A DNA stretch of 51,551 bases. Source: an uncultured Methylococcaceae bacterium. Lineage in GTDB: Bacteria; Pseudomonadota; Gammaproteobacteria; Methylococcales; Methylococcaceae. The position numbers and the translations under genes are program-made. Shown here in pieces: positions 33,606 through 41,025 of the stretch. The first letter of the stretch is position 1; each line of letters opens with the position of its first letter. Under the pieces are notes generated by a model that saw only the letters and a program-made list of their open reading frames with translations, was not told where the DNA came from and searched no databases. The DNA lies in the NCBI GenBank assembly GCA_903930145.1, contig CAIYXP010000319.1, positions 1 through 51,551 of the forward strand, written 5' to 3'.

Positions 33606-33809
33606 TCACACCCACAAATCGGCAAGCGAAAAAGTGATGGCATCAAATGGCGCGACGCTGACCGGATCATCGTCTTTCAGCGTGGCAACCAGCAGCTACT
33701 TGGCTTCCGTAAGCGAATAGGCTTCCAAAGTCTGCGCTAGAGGATCGACCAGCCAAGCATGGGCGACACCGTAATGGGCGTAAAGCGGCAGTTTGTTGAT
33801 GCGGTCTTG
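33606..33809 (-). pseudogene. Uma2-family nuclease C-terminal remnant with nonsense codon
   Basis: Read on the minus strand, this segment gives QDRINKLPLYAHYGVAHAWLVDPLAQTLEAY, then after an in-frame TAG LLVATLKDDDPVSVAPFDAI and a stop. That is the C-terminal part of Uma2 (DUF820, PD-(D/E)XK) proteins. The TAG falls where the family usually has a tryptophan, so TGG to TAG is the simplest lesion. The N-terminal two thirds of the gene are absent. It lies between the heptad array and a small coiled-coil gene. Confidence 0.65.
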
Positions 33810-34043
33810 TTATACGGTTAATTCAAGCCGACTCTCGATACGGTCAAGGCGACTTTCAAACTTGTCCATTCGACTGTGCATGATGGCGAAATCGGTATGA
33901 ATTCCTGCCATCTGGTTTTCGATGGAGCTTAACCGAAGGCGAATCGATTCAAATTGCTCGTCCATCTTAACACCTTGCGCCTTGACTTCATTGCCTAGCA
34001 AATTAAGATGTTCTAGGATGAGGTTTTCAACACTGTCAGTCAT
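33810..34043 (-). CDS. Small coiled-coil protein
   Basis: A 77-residue protein beginning MTDSVENLILEHLNLLGNEV, continuing with heptad-rich helix (IRLRLSSIENQMAGIHTDF, MDKFESRLDRIESRLEL). Proteins with this MTDSVENLILEHL opening recur as short orphans near toxin-antitoxin genes; their role is unknown to me. It lies 92 bases downstream of the RelE-like toxin gene on the same strand and ends directly beside the Uma2 remnant. Confidence 0.55.
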   Translation of the reverse strand: MTDSVENLILEHLNLLGNEVKAQGVKMDEQFESIRLRLSSIENQMAGIHTDFAIMHSRMDKFESRLDRIESRLELTV

Positions 34044-34135
34044 GCGAGTATCCTGTCAGTATGTAAAATATGAAGAGCGAAAAATGAAGCATGATCCTCC
34101 GGTAATATTCGTTGGAACCCGTCAATGGTTCCGCC

Positions 34136-34435
34136 TTACGACCTTATATACCGATACTTCCAATATCTTGGCTTGCGTCGATGATGGGCTATGCCAATTA
34201 TTAAGATATATTCAGGTTCAATTGTGAAAAGCACCGAATAAGGAAAAATAGGGGTTGTACAATATCTGACATCTTCTTCTAGTATTTTACATGCTGAGGG
34301 TGATTGCAAAATACGCTGAATCGCAGACTCAACGCACTCAATAAATCGCAATTCCAACCCTTTTCGTCGTTCAGCATAATACAAGGCCGCATCTCGATAC
34401 TCTGAGAGTGCATCTGGGTGAAACTCATATTTCAT
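34136..34435 (-). CDS. RelE/ParE-type toxin
   Basis: A 99-residue protein of the RelE/ParE superfamily. The opening YEFHPDALSEYRDAALYYAERRKGL and the ending IFPYSVLFTIEPEYILIIGIAHHRRKPRYW show the basic and aromatic residues at the fold's active edge. RelE members cut mRNA on the ribosome, whereas ParE members poison gyrase; which one applies cannot be told. It overlaps the upstream antitoxin gene by 11 bases. Confidence 0.85.
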   Translation of the reverse strand: MKYEFHPDALSEYRDAALYYAERRKGLELRFIECVESAIQRILQSPSACKILEEDVRYCTTPIFPYSVLFTIEPEYILIIGIAHHRRKPRYWKYRYIRS

Positions 34436-34667
34436 TTTTTGCTACAGCTTCCCTGACTTGAAGTAATGCATCATCGCCAGGAATGGTTTCTACCAAACCA
34501 TTTCGCACTTCATCTCGGCGTCGTAAAGCTTCGTTGGCCCACAGATTGTGAAATTCATCTTCGCTCAAAGGATCAAGACTTTCAACAAGCCGATCTGCCA
34601 ATCGAATTCGGGCATCATTCGGCAAGGACAATGCCTGTTCGGCAATTTTTTCAAAGCTGACATTCAT
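34425..34667 (-). CDS. Addiction-module antitoxin
   Basis: An 80-residue antitoxin of the putative addiction module component family. The opening SFEKIAEQALSLPNDARIRLADRLVESLDP and the following WANEALRRRDEVRNG match it closely. The end GDDALLQVREAVAKNEI overlaps the toxin start. The pair is a type II toxin-antitoxin module, expected to repress its own promoter, which would lie just above 34667. Confidence 0.85.
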   Translation of the reverse strand: MNVSFEKIAEQALSLPNDARIRLADRLVESLDPLSEDEFHNLWANEALRRRDEVRNGLVETIPGDDALLQVREAVAKNEI

Positions 34668-34695
34668 AAGCCTGCTCCTATAACAGATTTATTTT

Positions 34696-34794
34696 CATTG
34701 CGCCGCTGCGTGAGACCTTCTTTTGCTCTTTTCTCAATGTGACTTGGTCGTTTCCGTTGGGCCAAGATTTTTTTCCTCACGCAAAGGCGCAACG
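34696..34794. repeat. Long inverted repeat of the CTCACGCAaaGGCGCAA type
   Basis: CATTGCGCCGCTGCGTGAG (34696-34714) is nearly the reverse complement of CTCACGCAAAGGCGCAACG (34776-34794), with about 16 matching positions in 19. The spacer is 61 bases. The CACGCAAAGGCGCAA theme is known from dispersed repeats in bacterial genomes. It may fold as a long hairpin or be a remnant of an inserted element. Confidence 0.45.
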
Positions 34795-34826
34795 ACGCAA
34801 CGTTAACAGCAAAGAATTGACGTTAA

Positions 34827-34903
34827 CTTTCAGCGGAATCCGTTACTAGTTCCGTATTACGGCCTTGGTTCGGCGTGGGCAAACGATAAAGCTGTTTGCC
34901 CAC
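34827..34903. repeat. Dispersed repeat, copy 1, with 10-bp hairpin
   Basis: The sequence starts with a CGGAATCCGTT block and ends with GTGGGCAAAC (34875-34884), a 9-base loop, and GTTTGCCCAC (34894-34903), a perfect stem. A related copy is at 36199-36258 in the same orientation. Copy 1 has an additional ~18-base segment (TATTACGGCCTTGGTTCG) in its middle. Confidence 0.55.
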
Positions 34904-34998
34904 TGTATTCATTTCAAAGCCGGACGGGTATGGTATGCCACACCGTCCGAAACGTTTTATGTTATACCAGATGCCTAAGTTTTGCACAAAACGTTAGT

Positions 34999-35019
34999 GA
35001 CGGGTTTACATGACCCGTC
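34999..35019. repeat. Hairpin palindrome upstream of the HEPN module's downstream end
   Basis: GACGGGT and ACCCGTC form a perfect 7-bp stem around a 7-base loop. It sits 77 bases beyond the stop of the HEPN gene and could act as its terminator, though no T-run follows on the minus strand. Confidence 0.35.
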
Positions 35020-35095
35020 GCACGAATTACCCATACCCCGGTTTACTCCGATAGATCGTTGTATCTTGGAGAAGTTTGTATTAGGTACATTTCGA

Positions 35096-35560
35096 TTATG
35101 AATTCAGGAGATTCTGAAAGCTATCAAAATCTGAAACAACATTTTGTATTAATACAGGGGAGCTAAAGTTCCCGCCATGACCTAGTTTATTTCTTAATTC
35201 ATAATATCCCTTTATTTTTTGATAATGGTGAGAGCCTTTGTCAACTAGAAGCGCAACTCGATTTAAGAACGTTATATTATCGGATTGCTTTTCTTTTGGA
35301 AGTATATCCCAAGGTCTACGATCTTTCCAATCCAGCATATTACTTTGTTTATCGGATATTAATTTACTGCTTTGCTCCCTTATATGATCTTCTAGGCGTG
35401 TGAACATAAAAAGAAAATAAGCATGGTCATTTAGTTCCCGTTTACGAGCTAGTTTGATTTCTTCATCGCTATCTAATCTTGCTCTTGCATCGAATTCTCT
35501 TCTTGCATAATTTTCATTGATTTCAAGATATAATGCTTCAAGCTCTTCAAATATGCTCAT
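35096..35560 (-). CDS. HEPN-like protein (R-x4-H), candidate RNase
   Basis: A 154-residue helical protein. The C-terminal segment YYELRNKLGHGG contains R123-N-K-L-G-H128, the R-x4-H motif of HEPN-fold RNases; the helices before it (RLEDHIREQSS, LNRVALLVDKGSHH) fit the fold. Start is ATG 35560, which lies inside the end of the upstream gene (14-base overlap); the frame is open to 35584. No MNT nucleotidyltransferase signature is in the partner gene. The pair sits between two copies of a dispersed repeat. HEPN proteins act in toxin-antitoxin and phage-defence systems; that role here is inferred. Confidence 0.6.
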   Translation of the reverse strand: MSIFEELEALYLEINENYARREFDARARLDSDEEIKLARKRELNDHAYFLFMFTRLEDHIREQSSKLISDKQSNMLDWKDRRPWDILPKEKQSDNITFLNRVALLVDKGSHHYQKIKGYYELRNKLGHGGNFSSPVLIQNVVSDFDSFQNLLNS

Positions 35561-36035
35561 TTTCAGGAATCCCAAGAAGATCATAAAGGAAACGAGTATT
35601 AAACGGCTTACCCTCGTAACTTTTGGTTCCGCTATATGCTATCCATTCGGGTTTTTCAAATTTGTCCGATTTATCAATTAATGTTGCAGTGCCATTTTTA
35701 CATAGAATATCTACTCTTCCGTTCGCACCGATAAGCCACAAACCAATTGGCTTTATTGACGCAACAATGTGATCTCCTTTGTAAATATCTAATACTTTCA
35801 TGGTTGTCGATCCAACCTGATATTGTTGCATTATCTCTTCATACATTGGGACTTCAGTTTGTATTTTTATGCTGTATGATGGATTAGATGCAAGCCAATT
35901 CTCAATAGAAGAATAGAGATTTGAAATCCTCGATTTCCAATCTTCAAGCCTTTTTTCGATATGCTCTTTTGAAAGTGTAGCTTCAAACATTTCTCTGTCA
36001 TCTGCTTGCATAGTTAACATTGTATTAGAAATCAT
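35547..36035 (-). CDS. Hypothetical partner of the HEPN-like gene
   Basis: A 162-residue protein of unknown family. Residues 20-50 are helical (LSKEHIEKRLEDWKSRISNLYSSIENWL). The C-terminal half is predicted beta-rich (MKVLDIYKGDHIVASIKPIGLWLIGANGRVDIL, then NGTATLIDKS). It has no GS-x10-D-x-D motif, so it is not an MNT antitoxin. Its 3' end overlaps the HEPN-like gene by 14 bases, which implies co-translation. Such a partner may be an antidote or a sensing subunit. AT-rich compared with the neighbouring hydrogenase gene. Confidence 0.5.
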   Translation of the reverse strand: MISNTMLTMQADDREMFEATLSKEHIEKRLEDWKSRISNLYSSIENWLASNPSYSIKIQTEVPMYEEIMQQYQVGSTTMKVLDIYKGDHIVASIKPIGLWLIGANGRVDILCKNGTATLIDKSDKFEKPEWIAYSGTKSYEGKPFNTRFLYDLLGIPENEHI

Positions 36036-36198
36036 TTTATGTTTTTGCCAAAGTAGATGTTGTTGAATAGGTGCGTAACATAGCTAAATAAAGTACGGAA
36101 TAAACCCATTAGTATACGTCTATAGTAATCGAATTATGGAATATCTAGGAAACGTTTTGAGTATTCCTGTCTGCCTCATTTAAAACTATGCGATAATA

Positions 36199-36258
36199 TT
36201 CAACGGAATCCGTTCATTGTTCCGCGTGGACAACCGATAAACCCGTTTACCCACCCTA
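36199..36258. repeat. Dispersed repeat, copy 2
   Basis: Shares CGGAATCCGTT, GTTCCG and the GCGTGGACAACCGATAAACC...GTTTACCCAC part with copy 1 at 34827-34903, in the same orientation. Here the hairpin is imperfect. Together the two copies flank the HEPN module. Confidence 0.5.
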
Positions 36259-36264
36259 CATGAC

Positions 36265-36753
36265 TCATTCGCCGCAATAAGCCAGCCATGAAATACCAAT
36301 TGACGTTATTTTTGATGCTACCCAAGTGTTTATGAGCGCATCAAATCCTAAAATATCCTCATTAGTCACATCAATACTCACCCGGATGTTGTATCCCTCC
36401 TGACTTGTACCTCCTGGAGTTGCATCTAGTTTATATATTGCTGCATGGACATGTGGTTTGCAATCACTAGGAAAAGGTTCTGGAAACTTAATGTGCTGCT
36501 TTATGCTTCTATAATTACCAAAATTAGGCATTGATGGATCTTCTTTATTGAGCGTCCATCCACTTGAATCCGCTCCAATTGGGAAATAATCAGATTGTAT
36601 AACTTTGTTCGAGAGTGATTTTGGCTGATTCAATTTCAACCCCCAAATATCTATGGGGGTCTTTCTCCCATATAGCTGTTGGAATATAATACCCACAAAG
36701 ACGAATACGCAAAAAGCAATCAACCAAACAGGAATCCTGATGTCATATTTCAT
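36265..36753 (-). CDS. Membrane-anchored H-type lectin domain protein
   Basis: A 162-residue protein from ATG 36753 (frame open to 36825). A membrane segment is at ~8-26 (PVWLIAFCVFVFVGIIF). The C-terminal ~75 residues fit the H-type lectin fold: IKFPEPFPSDCKPHVHAAIYKLDA, YNIRVSIDVTNEDILGFDALINTWVASKITSIGISWLAYCG. These lectins bind sugars, often N-acetylgalactosamine, in invertebrate agglutinins and discoidin. A bacterial membrane-tethered version facing the periplasm is unusual. It lies just downstream of hoxH on the same strand but beyond a strong hairpin, so it is probably a separate unit. Confidence 0.65.
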   Translation of the reverse strand: MKYDIRIPVWLIAFCVFVFVGIIFQQLYGRKTPIDIWGLKLNQPKSLSNKVIQSDYFPIGADSSGWTLNKEDPSMPNFGNYRSIKQHIKFPEPFPSDCKPHVHAAIYKLDATPGGTSQEGYNIRVSIDVTNEDILGFDALINTWVASKITSIGISWLAYCGE

Positions 36754-36783
36754 ATGTACTCTATAGGCAAAATTGTTTGTCGT

Positions 36784-36819
36784 GTAGTATGGGTTGCCGT
36801 TTTTGGCAACCCATACTAC
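36784..36819. terminator. 15-bp perfect hairpin, terminator of hoxH
   Basis: GTAGTATGGGTTGCC (36784-36798) and GGCAACCCATACTAC (36805-36819) pair perfectly with loop GTTTTT. It begins 6 bases after the hoxH stop. The downstream side on the minus strand is only mildly T-rich. The strength of the stem fits a terminator; it could also be a mobile palindrome. Confidence 0.6.
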
Positions 36820-36825
36820 GATCAC

Positions 36826-38316
36826 TCAACGCCCAATCTTCCCGTCACTCCCCCTCGTCATCTTATCAATCTGGGTTCCTTCCGCATCCAGCAATTCCAG
36901 TTCCAGCGGCATCTTGCCTAATGCATGAGTCGCGCAGGAAAGGCAGGGATCATAAGCACGAATGGCGACTTCGAGGTGGTTCAGCAAGCCTTCGGTGATT
37001 TCATTGCCATCCAAGTAACGGGCAGCGACGGAGCGAACTGCTTCATTCATGGCTTGGTTGTTGTTGGTGGTGGACACAATCAGATTCGCCTTGACGACAA
37101 TATCGTTCTCGTCAATCTGATAATGATGGAACAAGGTGCCACGCGGGGCTTCGATGACGCCCACGCCCTCCATGCGCTTCTCGCCCGTAGTGACCAAGTC
37201 ATTACTCAATACATCCGGGTCGTTCAGCAATTCTTTAATGCCTTCGGCACTGTAGAGCATTTCGATCATCCGCGCCCAATGGTAGGCCAGCGATTCATGC
37301 ACGGGTGCGCCTTGATTGTTCGCTTTGAAATCGGCACGGGCGGCTTCTGCCAAGGGGGTAGTGATAAAGTCGGCATTATTGATTCGTGCCAACGGGCCAA
37401 CGCGATACCAGCCATTTTCGCGGCCTAGTTCAACGATGTAGGGGAATTTCATGTAGGACCAAGACCGCACTTCCTCTCTCAAGTATTGGGGATAGTCGCG
37501 ATAATCCACATGATCGAAAATGGTTTGGCCTTTTTCATCCCTTGCCCTCAAACCGCCATGATAAAGGTCCAACGCGCCGTCATTGCGGATGATGCTCATG
37601 AAATTCGACGGGAACGCGCCAAAATGTCGATGATATTCTTCATTGGACAGATAAATGCTCTTAATCAAGCCGACGACTTCTTTCGACCAAAGGATTACCT
37701 CGTTAATATCTTCTAACAAATAATCGCGCTCTTCTATGCTAAGGGCTTTGTTCATGCCGCCGGCAATGGCTGCCGTACCGTGTATGCGCTTGCCGCTAAT
37801 CATACGGATCACTTCTTGACCGTATTTGCGCAGTTTCACGCCTTTCAAGCCGGTTTCGGCAAATCTGGAATCTGACAACACGCTGACAATATTGCGGTGG
37901 GCAGCCTCATCATCAAAACCAAATAATAAATCGGGGGTGGACAGATGGAAGAAATGCAAAGCGTGGGATTGCAAAGTTTGGCCCAAATGCATCAATCGGC
38001 GCAGCTTGTCGGCGGCAGGGGTTAGCTGATCGACACCGACCAGTTGATCCACGGCCTTGGCGGCTGCCAAGTGATGGCTAACCGGGCAAATGCCGCACAG
38101 TCGCTGCACCAACACGGGCAGTTCCCAGTAAGGACGGCCTTGGATGAAGCGCTCGAAACCGCGGAATTCGACAATATGCAAACGGGCTTGCTTGACATGG
38201 TTGTCTTCGTCCAGCAGCAGAGTCACTTTGCCGTGGCCTTCTACTCTGGTGACAGGATCGATGACTACGCGCTTGAGGTTTTCGGGATTGGCGGCGGTTT
38301 CGAGATGTTCGTACAT
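36826..38316 (-). CDS. hoxH: NiFe hydrogenase large subunit, HoxH-like (NAD-reducing, group 3d type)
   Basis: A 496-residue catalytic subunit of a cytoplasmic bidirectional hydrogenase. The Ni-Fe ligands are in RLCGICPVSHH (C74, C77) and DPCLSCATH (C458, C461). DPVTRVEGHGKV is the expected opening. A 32-residue C-terminal peptide after H464 must be clipped by a HoxW-type protease, as found at 31582. Start is ATG 38316; the longer open frame to 38940 is non-homologous and overlaps dnaA. The small subunit HoxY and diaphorase HoxFU, normally upstream in the same operon, are absent: the next gene upstream is the divergent dnaA. Confidence 0.93.
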   Translation of the reverse strand: MYEHLETAANPENLKRVVIDPVTRVEGHGKVTLLLDEDNHVKQARLHIVEFRGFERFIQGRPYWELPVLVQRLCGICPVSHHLAAAKAVDQLVGVDQLTPAADKLRRLMHLGQTLQSHALHFFHLSTPDLLFGFDDEAAHRNIVSVLSDSRFAETGLKGVKLRKYGQEVIRMISGKRIHGTAAIAGGMNKALSIEERDYLLEDINEVILWSKEVVGLIKSIYLSNEEYHRHFGAFPSNFMSIIRNDGALDLYHGGLRARDEKGQTIFDHVDYRDYPQYLREEVRSWSYMKFPYIVELGRENGWYRVGPLARINNADFITTPLAEAARADFKANNQGAPVHESLAYHWARMIEMLYSAEGIKELLNDPDVLSNDLVTTGEKRMEGVGVIEAPRGTLFHHYQIDENDIVVKANLIVSTTNNNQAMNEAVRSVAARYLDGNEITEGLLNHLEVAIRAYDPCLSCATHALGKMPLELELLDAEGTQIDKMTRGSDGKIGR

Positions 38317-38425
38317 GGGTTTCACCAAAATGAAAGATGACAGGATGCAGTAAATTACCCCAATCATACACCAAGCCTTGTTAGGTTTGCATGACACTTT
38401 AATCGATAGACTGTAAAACACTTGC

Positions 38426-38434
38426 TGTGGATAA
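38426..38434 (-). promoter_or_regulatory. DnaA box in the dnaA upstream region
   Basis: TGTGGATAA reads as the consensus DnaA box TTATCCACA on the minus strand. It lies ~100 bases before the dnaA start, where autorepression by DnaA would act, and oriC is often near dnaA. Only one perfect box is obvious, so I do not call an origin. The rest of the 220-base hoxH-dnaA spacer is AT-rich. Confidence 0.6.
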
Positions 38435-38536
38435 CTTGGCAATCGGTTAGAATAATAGGTTCGTACCGAACCATGAGATGGCCCCTGTGTTGCATCTTCA
38501 ATTTTCCAATTTCGCACCCCTGAACCTAAGCGCCCC

Positions 38537-39871
38537 ATGAGCAACCTCTGGAACCTCTGCATCACCAAACTTGAAGGCGAGTTGCCGCCACAGCAGTTCA
38601 ATACTTGGATCAGGCCCTTGCAGGCCATCGAGGTTGATGGTGAACTGAAACTGCTTGCCCCCAACCGTTTTGTGTTGGATTGGGTCAAGCAGCATTTTTT
38701 TGACAAGATCGAAGAAGTGGTGGCCAACCAACCCATGGAACCTAGGCCCAATGTGGTGTTGGAAATTGGCAGTCGCCCAGTGGAAAACCTTGCCCATGCC
38801 GACGGAAAGACCAGCCAAGCCAAAAAACCGGCACCGGGTCGCAAGAGTTTGCCCAATAATTTGAATACTGCCTTCACTTTCGACAATTTTGTGGAAGGCA
38901 AGTCCAACCAGCTCGCCAAGGCGGCTTCTTTACAGGTCACTCAAAATGTAGGTCGGGCTTACAACCCCTTGTTTATCTATGGCAGCACCGGTTTAGGCAA
39001 AACCCATCTAATGCATGCGATTGGCAATGAAATATTGGTGACCAATCCATCAGCCAACATTATCTATCTGCATTCCGAGCGTTTTGTGTCGGACATGGTC
39101 AAGGCGTTGCAACACAATGCCATCAATGCATTTAAAGAGTTTTATCGCACCGTCGATGCCCTATTGATTGACGATATTCAGTTTTTTGCTGGCAAGGAAC
39201 GATCCCAAGAGGAGTTTTTCCATACCTTTAATACGCTGCTGGAAAATAAGCATCAAGTCGTCATGACCTGTGATCGTTATCCAAAAGAAATTAAAGGCTT
39301 GGAGGATCGCTTAAAATCGCGTTTCGGTTGGGGATTGCCGGTTGCCGTGGAACCGCCGGATTTGGAAACCCGTGTCGCCATTTTGATGAGCAAAGCCCAT
39401 CACGCCGGAGTCGAGTTGTCCCCGGAAGTGGCGTTTTTCATCGGTAAGCGCATCCGATCCAATATTCGCGAGTTGGAAGGCGCATTACGGCGCGTCACCG
39501 CCAATGCCCATTTCACCGGCAGACCCATCACCTTGGAATTCGCCAAGGAAGCCTTGCGGGATTTGATTGCTTTGCAAGATCGCATGGTCAATGTGGACAA
39601 TATCCAGAAAACAGTGGCTGAATATTTTAAAATCCGCGTCGCCGATCTGCTATCCGACAAGCGCACCCGGACGATCACCCGTCCACGGCAAATTGCCATG
39701 GCCTTAGCCAAAGACCTGACCAACCATAGTTTGCCGGAAATTGGACAGATGTTTGGCGGTCGGGATCATACGACGGTGTTACATGCCACTCGCAAAGTGT
39801 TGGAATTGAAAGAGAGCGACAGTAAATTCTTAGAAGATTATTCCAATCTTATGCGTATACTTTCCAACTGA
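38537..39871 (+). CDS. dnaA: Chromosomal replication initiator protein DnaA
   Basis: A 444-residue initiator ATPase that binds DnaA boxes and opens the origin. Domain I (residues 1-85, [21 protein letters not shown]) precedes a short linker. The AAA+ domain has [19 protein letters not shown] and [13 protein letters not shown]. The DNA-binding domain IV ends with [30 protein letters not shown]. The start at 38537 matches the family opening. dnaN follows 53 bases on. Confidence 0.98.
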   Translation: MSNLWNLCITKLEGELPPQQFNTWIRPLQAIEVDGELKLLAPNRFVLDWVKQHFFDKIEEVVANQPMEPRPNVVLEIGSRPVENLAHADGKTSQAKKPAPGRKSLPNNLNTAFTFDNFVEGKSNQLAKAASLQVTQNVGRAYNPLFIYGSTGLGKTHLMHAIGNEILVTNPSANIIYLHSERFVSDMVKALQHNAINAFKEFYRTVDALLIDDIQFFAGKERSQEEFFHTFNTLLENKHQVVMTCDRYPKEIKGLEDRLKSRFGWGLPVAVEPPDLETRVAILMSKAHHAGVELSPEVAFFIGKRIRSNIRELEGALRRVTANAHFTGRPITLEFAKEALRDLIALQDRMVNVDNIQKTVAEYFKIRVADLLSDKRTRTITRPRQIAMALAKDLTNHSLPEIGQMFGGRDHTTVLHATRKVLELKESDSKFLEDYSNLMRILSN

Positions 39872-39924
39872 TGGAATTCACCGACAAGGATGTATGGACT
39901 TTCACTCAAGATCGAACGGCCCAC

Positions 39925-41025
39925 ATGAAATTTAAGACCTCCAGAGAAAACCTTCTGATGCCCCTGCAACAAGTGGTGGGTGTCATCGAAAAACGGCAAA
40001 CCCTGCCTATTTTATCGAACGTATTGATTCGGTTGGCGGATAACCGCTTGGAATTCACCGGAACCGATCTGGAAGTCCAGTTGGTGACGCATTCGGTGAC
40101 AGAAGCGGGTGAAGACGGCAGCATCACCGTCCCGGCTCGCAAATTATTGGACATTTGCCGCTTATTGCCTGAAGGTAGCACGGTCAACGTAGAATGTCGC
40201 CAAGACAAGGTCAGCATCAATAGTGGGCGCAGCCGTTTCTCCTTGGGGACCTTGCCCGCCGACAATTACCCGGCTTTTGATGTCAGCGAACCCGAAGCCG
40301 AACTGTCCTTGAGCAGTAAGCTGCTAAAAAAAGCCATGGAAAAGACCTTGTTTGCAATGGCTTTGCAAGATGTCCGCTACTATCTGAATGGTTTGCTGCT
40401 AGACATTGATGGTCGTTTGTTAAGGACAGTGGCTTCCGACGGACACCGGCTGGCGCTTTATGAAGAAATGTTGGAAGGGGCGGAATTGGAGCCACGCCAA
40501 GTGATAGTGCCGCGCAAAGGCATCATGGAGCTTTATCGTTTGCTTAGCGATCAGGATGAAACGGTCACTTTGCAATTCGCTGCCAATAATATCAGTGTGA
40601 TGATGGGCGAACTGAGTTTTTCAGCCAAGCTAATCGAGGGGCGCTTCCCCGATTTTCGCCGCGTCATGCCTAGGGATATCACCAAAATCATTACCGCTGA
40701 CAGGGAGACTTTCAAAGCCGCTTTGAATCGTGTATCAGTCCTGACTGCTGAGAAAATCAAGGGCATTAGCTTGGAAGTGAAAGACGGATTAATGTTTTTG
40801 CAGTCGCAAAACCCAGACCACGAGGAGGCCGAGGAAGAATTCGAGGTCAAACTTGAAGGTGAAGGTTTGGGCGTGGGCTTTAACACGACCTACTTGCTTG
40901 ATGCCCTCAATAATGTGGACTCGGAAACGGTGACTCTTTCCTTCACTGACGCAGGCAATAGTTGCCTGATTGAAGACCCGCTAAACCAGAAATACAAATT
41001 TATCGTCATGCCTATGAAGCTTTGA
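39925..41025 (+). CDS. dnaN: DNA polymerase III beta subunit (sliding clamp)
   Basis: A 366-residue beta clamp, start ATG 39925 (MKFKTSRENLLMPLQQVVGV); the frame is open upstream to 39871 but that part is non-homologous. Conserved stretches include LPILSNVLIRL, RSRFSLGTLPADNYPAFD and the terminal LNQKYKFIVMPMKL. It is second after dnaA as usual. recF and gyrB, which ordinarily follow, are absent; the next gene overlaps the dnaN stop codon. Confidence 0.97.
   Translation: MKFKTSRENLLMPLQQVVGVIEKRQTLPILSNVLIRLADNRLEFTGTDLEVQLVTHSVTEAGEDGSITVPARKLLDICRLLPEGSTVNVECRQDKVSINSGRSRFSLGTLPADNYPAFDVSEPEAELSLSSKLLKKAMEKTLFAMALQDVRYYLNGLLLDIDGRLLRTVASDGHRLALYEEMLEGAELEPRQVIVPRKGIMELYRLLSDQDETVTLQFAANNISVMMGELSFSAKLIEGRFPDFRRVMPRDITKIITADRETFKAALNRVSVLTAEKIKGISLEVKDGLMFLQSQNPDHEEAEEEFEVKLEGEGLGVGFNTTYLLDALNNVDSETVTLSFTDAGNSCLIEDPLNQKYKFIVMPMKL

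Larger units (their letters stand above)
34668..35095. other. Gene-free region packed with palindromic repeats
   Basis: This 428-base region has no convincing gene. It holds a 19-base inverted pair (34696-34714 and 34776-34794, CTCACGCA and GGCGCAA blocks). A repeat copy with a 10-bp hairpin lies at 34827-34903, a CGGACGG hairpin near 34921, and a GACGGGT/ACCCGTC hairpin at 34999-35019. They are similar in style to REP elements, and one part recurs at 36199-36258. Confidence 0.6.

Noticed and set aside
34827-36258. Composite transposon around the HEPN module
   Set aside because: The flanking repeats are short, imperfect and hairpin-forming, with no transposase and no target duplications; called only as dispersed repeats.
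38317-38536. Complete replication origin (oriC) upstream of dnaA
   Set aside because: Only one clear DnaA box and no evident AT-rich unwinding repeats; a GC-skew plot would be needed.
38317-38940. N-terminal extension of the hydrogenase large-subunit frame up to 38940
   Set aside because: It overlaps dnaA on the other strand and has no homology to HoxH; the family start is ATG 38316.
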